Shown: positions 26,171-39,868 of the stretch, one piece after another | How positions within the stretch are numbered: position 1 is the stretch's first letter | Layout of the letters: each line of letters opens with the position of its first letter | Assembly (NCBI RefSeq): GCF_021018895.1 | Contig: NC_079386.1 | Location: forward strand, 18,328,052-18,392,051 | DNA: 64,000 nucleotides | Direction: 5' to 3' | Source of the DNA: Seriola aureovittata | Lineage: Eukaryota; Chordata; Actinopteri; Carangiformes; Carangidae | Translations under genes and position numbers: made by a program | The notes under the pieces: model-generated | What the model saw: only the letters and a program-made list of their open reading frames with translations | Database searches by the model: none | What the model was told of the DNA's origin: nothing

Positions 26171-29100
26171 GAACAAAGAAAAAACAAAAAAAATCCAAAT
26201 ACTTTTTTCATTAGTGCACAACTGCTTTTGTAATTTTCTTTAAAATAGGTCAAGAGGGGCATTGAAGCAAAATTCAGTGAGCCTAACAAGGATCGAGCCC
26301 ACGTCCTCAAAAGGCTGGGGCCCTTCATTCACCCTGCACTGTGGGCTAATATATGTCCTCACAGATCCCGTATGTCTTTGCAAAGCACAGCGGCATTGTA
26401 CTGCGTGTTATGTAGAAAAATTTGTCCCTGTATATAAGGTGTGTCCTTTTAATGCACACTGCCACCTTAAGTGACATTTCTGTGTATTGTATAACTGTCC
26501 TTAACAAATCGAGTCTTTACAATTTCTGTTCACCTTGCAATGGTAAATCTTGAAAAGTGAGGTATGGTTTAGAGATGGTCAAGTTGTCTTCACATGACTG
26601 AAATTTTTTCACTCATCACAAGTGATGACAGTTGAATTATCTCTATAAAAACTGAGCAAGCTCCATGTGCTAATGAAGAACAAGAGATGTGTCTAAAAGC
26701 TTCGGAAAATGTCCAGTGAATCACTCAATCCAAGGACCTTCTCTCCTGTGCAGGCGGCTTATCACATTCTTTTATATATATATAGTTCTCAAGATTTCTT
26801 CTTTCTTTAAACCAGATGTGACATGAACAGAATTGCAGGACAAATCTCTGAAGTCGGGAGCTTACGCTGCAGCTGGAGAACAGTAATAAACCACTCTGAG
26901 CACTGGAGTGTTCTTGTGCCAGGAATGTAAATGGGTTTTTTGAAGTCGACATTATTACAGTGTGTAGTACGTTGGCAAAGCATCTAGACCTTTTCTTTAC
27001 TCAATTTTTACAGATAGACTTCAATACTCTCAACTTTACTCGTACTGATTCAAGCTTGAACTCACATAGAACTTGCTGTATTAGAATATTTTATACATAA
27101 TTTCATTGTGGAGGGAAAAGTTGCAATGAAGATAAAGAAGGCCGTAGAATTTAATGAAAATAAAAAGTGGAGATCATCCAGAGACATATATATTTCAGTT
27201 CTGCCAAAGTTGAGGACTCATTGTCCAACAGACCGTCAACGCAATTGAAAACATATCATGGGGTCATGAAGGTGCTCTAATTGGCCCAATGTCACCTTCT
27301 ATGGGACTGTTCACTCAGGTGATGCCGGCAGTAGTTGGAAAACTTTCAGTTCCCATAGCAGTTTGTATTTTGATTGAAATATTTCATTGTCTCCATGTCA
27401 TTTCTTCTTCTTGAAAAACACTTCTTGGTTTCTTAAGTTATGAACTTCATGTAGCCTACATATCCGCATATCATCTAGATTTGTCTTCTGCTTTAGAGGC
27501 CAGAAAGATGCGCATCAACCAATACTTTAAAACTCAAAATCCTTGATGCATTTGGAAGACAAGATATTGGTATAAGGAGGTAATACAACACTTGAACCTC
27601 CAAGCACTAGATGAACTTTGTAGATGTTTTAACAGGATTTGCTCCTTAAGTTTTGGAGAACGTTCTCGTCTAAGTCTTAGAAACAAAGATTTTAGCTTCC
27701 TTGGATAGTAAACTCAATATGGAGAGAGATCCAGATGTAAGGAGATGCCTACTCCTTCTTCTGTTCTTCAGTTTTTAATTTGTCTTCATGAGGAACTTGC
27801 GAAGAACAAAAGTGCATCCTCAGATTTGATAATCACTTCTTCTTGAATATATGTGCTTACAGAGCTATCTTCTCTCTGCCACAATAGAAACAAGAAACCA
27901 GACATGCTTTTCCACAGACAAAAGATCTGATTAGATTTCTTTTTCATACCCTTTGCCACAACGTAAAGACCAGTTCTCTCAATCCATCGATTCTTTCATT
28001 TCTTCTCTCGCCAAGTTGAAGATGCACTCATGGGAAATCATTCTACATTATCGTTATGTACACCTTTTATACGTCTGAGTCAAACCAATCCATCTCTGTA
28101 GCCTGTAATTCACTCTCACCAGCTGCCGGGCTGAGTCATTACGGTTTAAAATAAAATTGGAATCCAGTGTTCTGTCGTAAAGGTCAAAGCCATTGATTCT
28201 GTCCCCTAATACACACCATTATCCCATCAACTCACGTCAACTGGGAATATATGGACTGAAATAAGCTATTACTATCTGTCTCCCCTGTTTACTCCCAGTG
28301 TTTTTTCCGTCAATAACTTGCTCCCTATGTCTTTATTTTCCTCTTCCCTGATGTGCCCGTCTTTCTCTATTTGGTTCTATCGCTCATTAAACTCTGTCCC
28401 TGCAATCTTCTGTCTTTCTTTATCTCTTACATCCGTCAATAACCACTGATGTGACAATTACACCCTGGTCAGAGTTTCCAGGCTCATGCTGACATAACGA
28501 TCAACTGATCCAACATCATTGGGATCCTGATCATGCACATTTGAATAGAAACACCTTTGTTTCAGGTGTGTTATGCTGGTGGTTAAACTTACTACTGTAA
28601 AATATCTAAAACATATTAATTGCAGCTACTTGAAATCTACTTATGATACACCCACAAAACAACTCACTCCTCTTTAGCCTGACTTCAGTTCATCGGCGTC
28701 CATCGTTCGAGCTTTGACTGGAGCTCTTTTAATGGTCTCATCTCATTGTGTCCTCTTCTTCAGTGGTTTAATGGCAGCGACTGGATATTTCGAAGCACTA
28801 ACTGTTCATCTTGATGCACCCAACTCCTGATATTCACATAACAGTAGTGCGTGGAAACATTAATAGATTATAATTCACATTTTCTTTTCTTCTCTTTTCA
28901 CATTTTTTCTGAAAATTTGGTTTTACAACTGTTGATAAAGATTTTTTTTGTGCATGAAAGCTCATACATTTCTAGTTTTAAATATCCTCTGCAGGATATG
29001 TCCTATGCAGGATTTGTAATATTTCTTATTACAAATCCTACGTGATGTAATTTCCTGTCTCGCCTGAATGCTCCCTGGCTTAATTCTTCGCTCCGATGGA

Positions 29101-31560
29101 GATCTGAGTTCCTCTGTGGAGACGAGGACACATTCAGGTTCGATCAGGTGTTTTGTCTGGGTGAAGAAAAAGTGTTGGTGGATGAGTCACCTCGTGTGTG
29201 TTTGTGCATATAGGCATGTAAGTGAGTCATCCGGCTGGTTAAAGGCTGATCTGGTGAGTCATTTGCAGGCTCTTTTAGTGTTTATTAAATTGAAGAATGA
29301 GTCTGCATTTGTTCTACAGATGTTCATCCTGATGTTGCAAATCAAGCTGCTTCATCAGAAATAATCTGCAGGCATGACGGCTGAATTCCCACTATTTAAT
29401 TTGCTCTTTTAGCTTTGTAGACTTTTAGAGTGACCTTTAAGTATCTGGATGACGTCTTCCTGAGCACTGAGCGGCCTTACCTCACTCGCAGACTCATCAG
29501 TTAAACTGCTAGTGGAACGTGTTTTGCACCGTCAGCCTTCAGAGGCTCCATCAGAGCAGGGAAAGCAACTTGCTGAAGGGCAAAGCAGTTTCTGACTAAC
29601 TGTGTAGTTGCTCATTCACTTTCCCTGATCATTTTTCCATGAATGTCAATTAATAACTATTTGACATACAAAGGTCCCGAAGTGATGATATTAAACTCTT
29701 GACTAATTAATCTTATTCAAATTTAATTCAATCTGGGGACGGGACATCAGCTATCAATGACGTGTTGTACTCACTGCAACATTTCATGGATGACTTACAG
29801 ATTTCAGAACCTGAGTCGAGGTGAAAAAAAACAAATTGGTGTTGTGGTGGAACTGGGATTAAAGAAGTGGACTATTTTGACCTCTGTCAAAATAAAGGCT
29901 AAAAAAAAAAAAGGTTACAAATATACTTTAAAACACGAGTATGTGAAGAAAAACACAATTAAAAGCTGAATTTAGTGGCAGAATAGAAACCAGCTCAACA
30001 CACTGAAGGGTTTTTACTGCTCTTCTGCTAGCCTATACTGAATACTAATTAACTATTGTTAGCAAATTTAAGTTAAATAGTGTGTAAGTCACATTAATGA
30101 GTGAGTTATGACTTTTTTTTTCTACTTATGCTACTGTTACACAACACTTTAGAATTTCACAGATAAACAAGATTATGTATTTAGCGGAACGGATTTAAGA
30201 TAATAGGGAAATGAAGGGAAAGTCAACGGGCCATTAAGCTGGCATGTATCCTGATACTGGTATATATCTACGATAAGCTCAAATTAGGTGTTGTATAAAT
30301 CGGTTTCTTTTCTGAAGGATATTTTAAGTTTCCATTCAATTTGAATTTGAACAGCTGATTATTAAATTTCAAGCATGAAAACTAAAATGAACATACATAC
30401 TTACATATGAAAAGGGGGCATTTAATAATTTAAAGTCAATTCTCTCATTGGTAATAATTATTGGTAATAGATACTAGGGGAGATGAGTGTTATCTCCCTC
30501 ATGTCAATAGTCTCCTGATGGTAATGACTGCTCTGAGAGCTGATTCCCTTTCTGGGAATGAATGACAAAATTAGAACTCCCTGCTCTCACATTTATAAAC
30601 TGTGGGGGGGGGGGTTGTATTGTCCTTTACTGCACAGTGAGGCAAACTAATTGTGACTGAACATCAGTCACCTCTAAAGAGAAAACAACGCTGATGATAT
30701 TTCTGCTGAAGTGCATCACACCTGGAGCTAGCAGATGGGATCCAGTACACATGTTATACGGTTGTTTCTGGACAGTGTGTGTTAAATTGTAAAGAGCTGT
30801 TCATTGAAGTCAGAGGTGCTTTACCATGTGTGGTAAAAAGAAGAAAAACACAACAACAAAAAAAGACTAGATACTGAAGAACGGTCCTGCAGCTGTGACC
30901 CGGCTTACAGTTGATATTGGAGATGAATGGAAGCTTTTTTACACTGGTAAACACCACATTGTAGTCCCTATTTGACTTCATATTACATACATACACAATA
31001 TATATCTATACATAATTATAAAACAAACGTTTTTTGGAGGGTTTGGTGTCGAAATAATTTTAAATTGAAGTATAGTTTGCTAAATTTCTTGCAAAAACCC
31101 ATGGGAAATTGTACTTTATGGAGGATCTCTATGCAATGCAAAATCATTATACATACACCCACCTAGTGCTGAACCAAACTGCGTGATACATTACAAACAT
31201 AAAGTAGATCATCAATTATAAACAGCAGGGCTCATAATTGCTGTTGGTTTAGTAAAAAGAATTGTCACAGCTGCAGAAGCTCCTACGGGATTTTCATTTT
31301 GTGTATAAGAAAATCAAATTATAATGGAACAGAATTTGAGTTTTAAATCCAAAGACATATATGCTGAATCTGTATTCATGTTGCGCTGCAATTGGATAAC
31401 AAGCTAAACTTGAGCAGTTTGCACAATGCATATCAAGATGGAAAGTTCTCCAACTTCTGGTCGCCATGGAGACCTGCGTACTCATACTTACAGCTAATTA
31501 GGATCTGCTGAGAGTGAAATGAGATCTGAACAGCGGACATGCAAATAAACCCCCGAAATG
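26171..31560. other. Non-genic sequence, no gene recognised
   Basis: Long AT-rich block with an 11-nt G run at 30604..30614. No coding exon or structured RNA that I can support; 27100..28000 has long stretches without simple repeats but no recognisable protein homology by eye. Confidence 0.4.
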
Positions 31561-31605
31561 CTCTCACATACGCACACACACATACACGTACACACACACG
31601 TACTT

Positions 31606-31700
31606 CTTTTGCTATATTTATGGGGACCATCACGTAGATAATGCATTCCCTGGACCCTTACCCAAACCTCAACCATTACAACTTAATGCCAAAGTCGTAA
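31606..31700 (+). repeat. GTGAGGACC-type dispersed element, short copy
   Basis: TTTGCTATATTTATGGGGACC, then GATAATGCATTCCCTGGACC and CTTACCCAAACCTCAACC. This is the same order of motifs as at 3885, again next to CA-rich sequence (31560..31605). Confidence 0.65.
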
Positions 31701-31760
31701 CTTTCAAACAGCAGTCGGACACCAGAAGTGTGATATATAAGTGAATATAGTAAAACAAGG

Positions 31761-31778
31761 CCACACACACACAAATAT

Positions 31779-31803
<25 letters not shown>
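31761..31803. repeat. (CA)n microsatellite, interrupted
   Basis: CA array broken by AATATA. Confidence 0.95.
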
Positions 31804-31809
<6 letters not shown>

Positions 31810-34800
31810 GTATAAGAAAGAGCCCAGAGGCATATTTGTGCTTGAGAATAGTACATCGGTTGTTGGACACAGGTAAAGGCCAACAGTTTGTGCTTGGTTA
31901 CAGTCGTTCACATGGTCAATATTTACACAGACTTACACAATGTAGAACATTACAGCCATGTTACAAAGCAGTTTACATTCATGTTTAATAAAGGTTGAGC
32001 AGCATCTGTGTCCTCTCGTCACAAACGTCAGCAGAAACACATCAGAACATTATCAGTGATGAACTAAATATTTGTTAAAACCTTTTCCTCAAATAAATGA
32101 AAACAAACAAAAAAATCAGACAAGGAGCATTTATAAAGGAGAGGTTCATAAAATGTTTGACGCCATCTTGTTTACTTTCTGTCCTTGAAATTTATCCCAG
32201 AGTGCTATAACCCGTGCACAGTTAGTGAATGTTAATTAAAAAATTAGCGTTGCTAGCTTGTGCCACAAACTTGGCCCATGTAACATAAACCATGTTTATT
32301 AATTTGTCAATGTGACTAATTTGATTATCACCAATGCTTCAGCACAGGTAAGCATGGTCACACTGTACCTCACTAGTTTGCTAGCTGGTTAGCTTGCTAG
32401 TTTGCTGGATTAGCTTCCTTAACTTGTGATCTAATTAGGTTGGTTTGAAGCTGGGTAACCTGCTAGTATAGATAGTAATGAGCTTATTTGCAGGTTAGTA
32501 AGCAGATTAGCAAGTTAGTTAGCTTGCACCCCCCCCCTTTCTGTAGAGATCCAAAGTGAAACCAAAGCTTCCAGATGTAAGAAAAGTTGACATTGATGAA
32601 ATAGTAACCTAACCCATTGACATTTATCATTGGGTTAGCTTGTTGGTTACTACTTGGTTGGTTTGAAGCTAAGTAACTTGCTAGTAGTCACTAAGGAGCC
32701 TATTAGCAAGTTAGTGAGGTAGGAAAGTAAGAAAATTGAATCGCTTCATGTGCTTATATATGAAAAGTCTTTTTTTGAAAAATTATTTAATGTTTATTCA
32801 ACATGTTTTGTTTTTTTTTTGCGACCATTTGCCATAAGTCCTTGACCAATGCAGAGGTTAAACATCATAGTTTGATAAAAGGGTTTAGATGCTCTTAGAC
32901 AGCAGAGATTACAGCTGAAAAATAAAAATAAAAAAATACGTAAAAAATGAGCTTTGAAATTTTTGATTGTGGATGAAACAAAGTTACAATGACGAGAGCT
33001 GCCACGCTGTTAAATTTTCTAGCGATGTGTAGTTTTGTTCACAAAAGTGGAGGCGACGTCATGACTTCTCCTTTCTGTAGTGCAACTCGTTTATTCGCTT
33101 TTTTCAAGGTGGTTTGTTGAGTTGCCTCCAAAGAGATGGGAAATCAGGAGAATTTATTTTAGGTGTTCATTGTTCCAGATGTAAAAGAAAGTGCCATTTA
33201 ATTATGTTGGGTAACTGCAAGTTTGAAACCGGTAATTACTCTAACACCTGAAGTGGCATTACCCTTTGTGATCTTTTCTAGCACAGTTCATCTTTTCTAT
33301 TCAAACAGGAGAGTTTTATGTCCATCCAAACCTTGAAGCGCTTCAGTGAATTGGACTTTTACTTTCAAGACCTTGTACGCCCCAAAATAACTCCCAATTC
33401 CCAACTCTCCTGACAAGAGTGGACAATGACCTGTCCATGCACTGCATTGTGGGATAGCTTTGGGGATTCAGAGCAAAACCAGATGACGTCAAAGTGTCTT
33501 TTCTGAACCTTTGACCTGCTTCCATGTGAGTGTAATGCTGTTCAAAACTGAACTGTTAAAACATCCAACTTAAATCCAGGGATTTTAACTCTGTCATTGA
33601 ACTAAAGCACATTATGGTTTACTTGTAAAATGACTGGCCTTTAACATGGTGATGTTTCAGGTGGATGCAGTCGAGTGCATGTTTAAAATATAAAGTGAGA
33701 ACAACTGTTCTCAGCTGTTCTGGATCAAAATCCTTCATAGGAAACTGTAGTTTTTGTGGGGAATGTTTGTGACTCTGCACCTAGTCATACCAAAACAAAG
33801 CAGAAACTTCTCATAGTTATTTTATGTTTGTCCTTGGAGAGAGAGAGACACCATTTCTAGCTTTTTTGAGGCATGCATTAATAAGGAAAGAGAGCGGAGA
33901 GGAGACAGACGAGGAGCTGAAACGAGGACGGAGATAAACAGCTGGTAAGGTTTGGTGGGAGGGAACACGGGGATTGTGGGATTGCAGGTTGGGCGAGGCG
34001 GTGACGCAGCTCAGAGAGAGAGAGACAGAGAGGGAGAGGGTACACTGATCGAAGGATTTAAAGATGACAAGACAGGGACACAGGCTAAGTCCAGAAAAAT
34101 GACGGATTTCCTCTTTCATCCTCAGTTTATTTACCAGTTGAAACTAATTCCCGCTCTACTGCTGGTTCACATTGTGACACTGTGTTTACACTAAATTAAT
34201 TTGTTGACAAAGCTCCTGCCAGAGAGACACAGAGTTGCAATTACGATATGGCAATTAAATTGTAAACACATAAAAAAAACGACCTTTGGTAATGGCATTT
34301 TGAACAATGAATTTCATTTGCAAAGTGAAAAGCTTGCTGCAGGATTTTTTTTTTTCTGTGTATGTATGAAAACTCAATCATCTGAGAGAGAAACGTGGAG
34401 CTAATGGAGACAGTTTTCCTTCACATTAGCTGATGGTGGAGTGTTGATACCGTCACTGCCTGGAAATACACCTACAGGGTGGTGAGTTCAATTTAAAAGC
34501 CCAGGTGGAGACACACCGAACACACCTTTCGTTTTCTACCAGAAGCTTGCACAGAGCATGATGGGAAATGATGTTGCAGGTAGGGTCGAAGACAAAGTTC
34601 AGGTAAATGAATGTGACCTGGAAACGGTAGACATTGTGCATATAATTGTGAATAAATGTTATCAGGGAACCACTTCTTAATAATTAGCTGTTTTAATCAA
34701 TGGGAACTTAATGACCTGAGACCTGGATGTTCAGAACAATTTGTTGTTACATTAATGAAACTGGGACAAACATTTTTACGGCCCATCAGCGAGGGGGGGA

Positions 34801-35640
34801 AGACAGTGAACGAAACCGACTCCAGACTGTACTGCATCTCTGGGAATGAGTTTTCGCCCGAGAGCACCAAGGTCGTGGATGTAGTATCACCTCCTGAGCA
34901 GAGGCTGAGGAACTCTAACTCCCCGTATCAGCTGTAGCTAATGGCTTTTATAACGGTTAATAAATCATTTCTGATACATTAATAAGAACAACCTTGGGTC
35001 GTTATGTCACACTTTCATCCCCTCCCCCGATGTGAATGAGCCAAGACAACAGTGGACTAAGGGGTGGGGGGTGGGCATGCTGACAGTGCAGTGCATTTAG
35101 CTCACTGACATCGCCTGCGAAAGCAAATTGAAAAAGTGTGTTGGATACAAGCGCCAGTAGAAATGCAGTCCATCTGGTTCTCAGCCAGGTTTTTCGTGTG
35201 TTCCTGCTCTCGGCTGCTCACGGATCTCACCTCCTTCACTGACACACCTGAACCCGTCACCTCCAGTCAGCCTTTTAAAAATATCGGAGGTTTTCTGGTG
35301 TCGTACACAGACACGAAGGAATTCACAGCTTTGATTCAACCATCTCAAGAGGAAATCCACTGATGCAACACAGAAGCTGTCGAGTAAAGCTGCATGGAGT
35401 CTGATAATTAACCTCAAGTGATGTCACTTGAGTCAGCGTCGGCTGAAGAGTACAAGTTTGAAAATATACAAATAAATTAGCTTACCTCTTACCTCTGCAA
35501 CCTCCTCAGCTCTGAGAGACTCAAGGCTACATTAGCTGCTATTAGCACCTCAATATCCTATCCAACTGTTGGTGCAGAAGTTGCATTGTGGGTAACGTAG
35601 GCATCAGATTCTCACGGGGTAGAAGATTTTCATGCCATTC
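31804..35640. other. Non-genic sequence, no gene recognised
   Basis: Includes a local duplication (32437..32500 and 32655..32715) and a C run at 32529..32537. No coding exon recognised. Confidence 0.4.
32437..32715 (+). repeat. Local direct duplication, about 60 nt, 218 nt apart
   Basis: GGTTGGTTTGAAGCTGGGTA at 32439 and GGTTGGTTTGAAGCTAAGTA at 32656, each followed by TGCTAGTA, an AGTNACTAAGGAGC-like block and GTTAGT. The whole area is rich in TTAGC/GCTAG words. Confidence 0.65.
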
Positions 35641-35935
35641 TCGTGAACGTCATATCTCAATGACGAACTTGAGGGAATTTTGGCAAAAACATTCATTTGG
35701 ACTCAAGGATGAACTGATTAGAATTTAGTGGTGGAAGGTCAAAAGCTCAAAGATCACTATGACCTCACAACAAACTTTTTTGGCCATAACTCACAAATTC
35801 ATACACCAATTATGATACAATTTAACTGAAATGTGTTTCAGTGATGAAGTGATGACAGTTCATATCCAAAAGGTCAAAGGTCAACTGTGACATCATAATG
35901 ATGTATTTGCTCTCCATGTTATGGGAGAGCAAATA
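35641..35935. repeat. Dispersed fish repeat ending in an 11-bp hairpin
   Basis: CGTCATATCTCAATGACG, TTTGGACTCAAGGATGAACT, GGCCATAACTCACAAATTC and CCAAAAGGTCAAAGGTCAAC follow each other in an order I recognise from many teleost genomes. It ends with a perfect 11-bp stem (35905..35915 with 35924..35934). Confidence 0.75.
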
Positions 35936-37498
35936 TAAATCAGTGTAGCGTCTTTTAAGTGCTGATCATGGTGAATAAATTGATCATTTATTGAATCTGC
36001 TTCAGCCTTTCCTTCTATCTGATGAGAAATTAAGAGCTGCCTGAAAGGCTTAGTTCAAGCCCTTTGCTCATAAATAATAATACTGACTATTTGAAGTGCA
36101 AATTTGAAATGAATATAATTGAAAAACATTGAAATACCTTGAAAAATTAATCTCTTAAATGAGCTTTATTTCAATATGAGCAATTATATGTTAATGATCT
36201 CTTCCTATAATCTCTTTTGTGTCTTTTTTTTTGCTGATTAACTTGTGTAATGAATCTTAAAATGTGGCACGAAATGCGAACAGTCATCCCTCCGTGACGA
36301 AACACCAGATTAGAACCAGAAGTTTAAAATGACGTCCGGTGTCGTCGCCCCGGCTCAGACGAGCTGATCTGAAGTCAGTGAAGGAGTGTGAAATCTCATC
36401 TGCAAGATTTCATTTGGTTCTGCTGTGAGCCTGACTGACAGCTGGGAAAATTACACCTGCCAGAATAATACAAAAAAAAGTGATGAAATAAATCACAAGC
36501 CTTTGTTTTTTTTCAAACATTCGTCTGTAGCATATCGTTCCTCTGTTCTTTCACACTAGATTGAAGATCTTTTTCTTTTGCCTCATTATCCCACATTTCT
36601 CTCTTTTCCCGCCTCCCACTGAGCCTCTCGTTGCCTTTTCCACCCTGCCTGGTCTTCTTCCTTCGCTCTCCGTCCTTCATCTACTAAAACAAAAAAAAGA
36701 AAAACAAAGCAGCTCCCTTTGATCTCAATCAGTTGTATTTTGATCACTTTGTCTTTCTCTCTCTCTCTTCCCTTCATCTCCCTTTCATTCATCATGTCTC
36801 ACATCTCCCGTTTGTCCACCTCAGTCGTTTTTAATTTACACTCCTACATCCGGCTTTCTTTGGAGGATAATCCACATTAAACACACATTTTCATTATGTA
36901 ACAGTGTCTGAGATTCACAACGCTTGCATCATGCGTCCTCGTCTTCCTCGGCTCCATCCGAATATGTGATCTTTTTTCATTTCCTGGCCTCTAGTTTTGT
37001 TCGCTTTTAAAATCGTGGACAATCAGCTCTGATCCATGCTGCTCCTTAAATCCTCGCAGGACAGTCGCATGTTCAAACCTCTGTACCCCCCCCACCGCCT
37101 TTGTAAGCCACTCTGGGTTAAATGTACGAGCTAAATGCTTCACAAGTTGAATGAAGATGGAGTAAAGCCCTATGTTGACAAGATTTGCATCAAAGTCCAA
37201 GGTTGTTTAGAATCAGTCTTTATCGTCATCGTCGAGGAAACGAATCGTTTTCCTAAAACAATCGAAGTGAGACGTTCAAAAACAAACCATTTCCCTTTTT
37301 TTCGTCCTGTAAGTGCGTGAGTCGTCTGTCTCGATGAGGTCACATCCTCAAAGCGACCTCGCTTTGATTGGTCGCGGAGAACTCGCCATCATTCAGTCGT
37401 TAAGCAGCTCTTCTGCTTCTCTTCTCCTGTCATTCTTCTTCTTCTTCTAATCCCTGCTCATCTACGCCTTCTCCTCTATTTTTGGGCTTCCAAAACTC
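35936..37498. other. 3' flank of npy2rl, no gene recognised
   Basis: AT-rich sequence, then a pyrimidine-rich plus strand from 36570. No coding exon, tRNA or dispersed repeat recognised. Confidence 0.45.
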
Positions 37499-37504
37499 TT
37501 TAAT
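37499..37504 (-). terminator. Candidate poly(A) signal ATTAAA for npy2rl
   Basis: Sense-strand ATTAAA lies about 254 nt after the stop codon, following a purine-rich 3'UTR. It is the nearest common signal hexamer I see; a weaker GATAAA occurs at 37554..37559. A longer 3'UTR using a more distal AATAAA is equally possible. Confidence 0.3.
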
Positions 37505-37757
37505 CCCCCGTCGGCTTCCTCTCACTCTGTCGTTTCTATTTTTTCTCACATCTTTTATCTCCCCTCTGTTTCTCTCTCTCCATGTTGAATCTCGTTTCTC
37601 TTCCTGCGCCTCTTGTCTTCAGGGGAACAAACGATTCCCTGACAATGATTTTCTTTTCGTTCCTGCCTCTGCATCTGTCGTCTCTCCATCATTGTTTTGT
37701 CACCTCCCCCTTCCTCTCCTCCGTCGCCCTCTTCCTCCCCCCCCCTCCCTCAGGCTC

Positions 37758-38333
37758 TCACACGTCGGTGGCGTTCAGGCGCGTGGACACCACATCCTGG
37801 GTTTCAAGAACTATCTTCTTCGCCCTCCCTCCGCCTCCTCCCCCGACGGGGTGAATGCTGTCCAGCCGGCCGCCCCTCCCCCTCTCCCCGCCCCTGCGAC
37901 ACTTGAAGACGGCGAGGAAGGCGGCGCGGTAGTTGCGGTTCATCCAGCCGTACAGCAGCGGGTTGGCGAAGGTGGAGCACATGGCGACCACGTGGAAGAC
38001 GGTGTAGAGCAGGCGGAAGTCGCGCATGTCCAGCACCGTGCTGTCGATGTCGGTGGCCAGCTGGAAGGCGTGGAAGGGCAGCCAGCTGACGGCGAACACC
38101 ACCACCATGGTCACCAGCATCTTGGTGGTCTTGCGGCGCCGGCGGTGGCGCTCGGAGCCGGCGCTGCTGTTGCCGCTGCTCTCCGCCGGGCTGACGTGGC
38201 CGCGCAGTTTGGACCAGATGCGGGCGTAGGCGAAGGAGATGATGGACAGCGGCAGGAAGTACTGCAGGATCAACATGGAGATGCTGTAGACGGTGCCGTC
38301 CGTGCTTTTACCGGGCCACTTCTCCGTACAGAC
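37758..38333 (-). CDS. npy2rl: npy2rl exon 5: ECL2 cysteine to stop (residues 213-403)
   Basis: 576 nt, acceptor TGTCCCAG, stop TGA at 37758..37760. It encodes CTEKWPG with disulfide C214, TM5, an enlarged basic third intracellular loop ([10 protein letters not shown]), TM6 ([12 protein letters not shown]), TM7 ([14 protein letters not shown]), helix 8 and the tail. The tail has a palmitoylation-type cysteine (C357), a six-glycine run encoded by GC-rich sequence and a terminal TDV. GC3 is very high. The plus strand is also open across this exon, which is only a by-product of that composition. Confidence 0.95.
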   Translation of the reverse strand, partial: VCTEKWPGKSTDGTVYSISMLILQYFLPLSIISFAYARIWSKLRGHVSPAESSGNSSAGSERHRRRRKTTKMLVTMVVVFAVSWLPFHAFQLATDIDSTVLDMRDFRLLYTVFHVVAMCSTFANPLLYGWMNRNYRAAFLAVFKCRRGGERGRGGRLDSIHPVGGGGGGRAKKIVLETQDVVSTRLNATDV

Positions 38334-39611
38334 CTGGGACACCACAGGGAAGCAGAGGACGGTTCAGTTTGGAAAACTTTACAGAATATGTTTGATTGGA
38401 TTAAATCAAACGAGATTACTTCGTCTTAATTTGGTTTATATGGGATTAAATTAGATTTCTTCAGGTTTCTTTAAATGAACGCTGATGTTGTTTCTGCAGG
38501 ATATGCAGCTGATCCAGGATGTGGTCAGTTTGCGGCAGATTCCTCTTTTTGCATTTAGATTAGATCAGATTAGAAGAGAACAACGGACATTTCATTTCCG
38601 CAGGAACTGGTCAAACCATCGGGTGATGAAGGTCACATGATATCAGTGAAAGTTTCTGATGAACATCAACTAAATGGACCTTGAGATGAGATAGTTTTGT
38701 CGACTAGATCAGAATTATTTGCATTAATTAGTTCAATAAATTTAATAAGTAAATTATTTTCATTTGGATTGATGAGTTTAGTTTGTCTCAGTGTATTTTA
38801 TATCATTTGTAGATGAAATTAGAATAGTTTAGCTTTTATTTTAGTTTGATTTAGTTTCTTTTACTTTCTTTTTCTTAGTTTTTACATTAGTTGTATTAGA
38901 TTTGTTTTTTCTTAGATTTTACATACAATCTTAAACTAGAGAACAAATTACATTAGGATATAAGTCTCATTTAGTTTTATAGGATTATTTCATGTTCATT
39001 ATTCTATTGGATTTATTTATATTTGATTTGGATGACAGTAGATTAGATTGAGTGAGAGATTTCTGTGGAGGAAGTGATTTCTGCAACAGAGGATTAACTG
39101 AATAAAAGGACCTGAAGAAGAAAAGGGCAAATTAACCAAATATAATAAACCATTAATTCCAACAGCATTCTCAATAAGAAAATGCAACAAGGAAATGTGA
39201 AAAAAAGTATGACGTGAGCAGCGCTTAGGAGGAAATGAAAGCAGAATGTGCAAAAATGTGAGTGAAATATGCAACAAATGAGTAAAATAAGACAATGGTG
39301 TTGAAATATTTACCAGCGGTAAAAGGAGGGAGGAGAAAGAAGTTTAAGGAAAGACGAGCGAGGCGAGGATACATGGGGGTGAAGAAAGAGAGGAAGACTA
39401 GGGGAGGAAGAGGAAGTGAGTGATGAAAGGAGTGAGTGGAGAAAGGGATGGAAGGAGAGAAAGAAAGATGAAAGAGATGAAGAGGAGGGAAAGTGAGGCA
39501 GCGGGGAGCGAGATGAAGATCAAAGGGATGGATGAGGACGGAGGCGAGGGGACTGACGTTCACAAGTGTTTGATTCTGGGACATGGTGCTACAAGTGTGT
39601 GCGTGTGTGTG

Positions 39612-39710
<99 letters not shown>

Positions 39711-39868
39711 CTGTATGGAGTGTCCAGGCTCCAGAGTGAAGGAACCGTACTCTCTGAAGATGGCCAGGGGGCTGGCCAGCACGGCGCTCAGCACCCAGGT
39801 CAACGCGATCACCCCAAAACACACGTCCTTACGCATCCTGGTCTCCAGGTGGTACACGATGCACCTGC

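Larger units (their letters stand above)
38334..39710 (-). other. npy2rl intron 4 (1377 nt, phase 0)
   Basis: GTACAC to CCCAG, within the second extracellular loop. The sense strand runs from the donor through about 112 nt of (AC)n and then about 230 nt of pyrimidine-rich sequence (homopurine on the plus strand, 39316..39551). The remainder is A/T-rich with many TTAG/GATT words. Confidence 0.9.

Noticed and set aside
26275..26320. tRNA-like B box (GGCTCGATCC on the minus strand)
   Set aside because: No A box at the right distance and no foldable acceptor stem.
27100..28000. Possible decayed transposon or pseudogene
   Set aside because: Long repeat-free AT-rich sequence, but no frame or motif on either strand resembled transposase, reverse transcriptase or a cellular gene.
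34656..34937. A 93-codon open frame on the plus strand
   Set aside because: No domain or splice context; likely chance.
37482..38429. A 315-codon open frame on the plus strand
   Set aside because: It is antisense to exon 5 of the receptor. The GC-rich codon use of the real exon removes stops from the opposite strand, and the predicted peptide is Ala/Val/Gly/His-rich without domain character.
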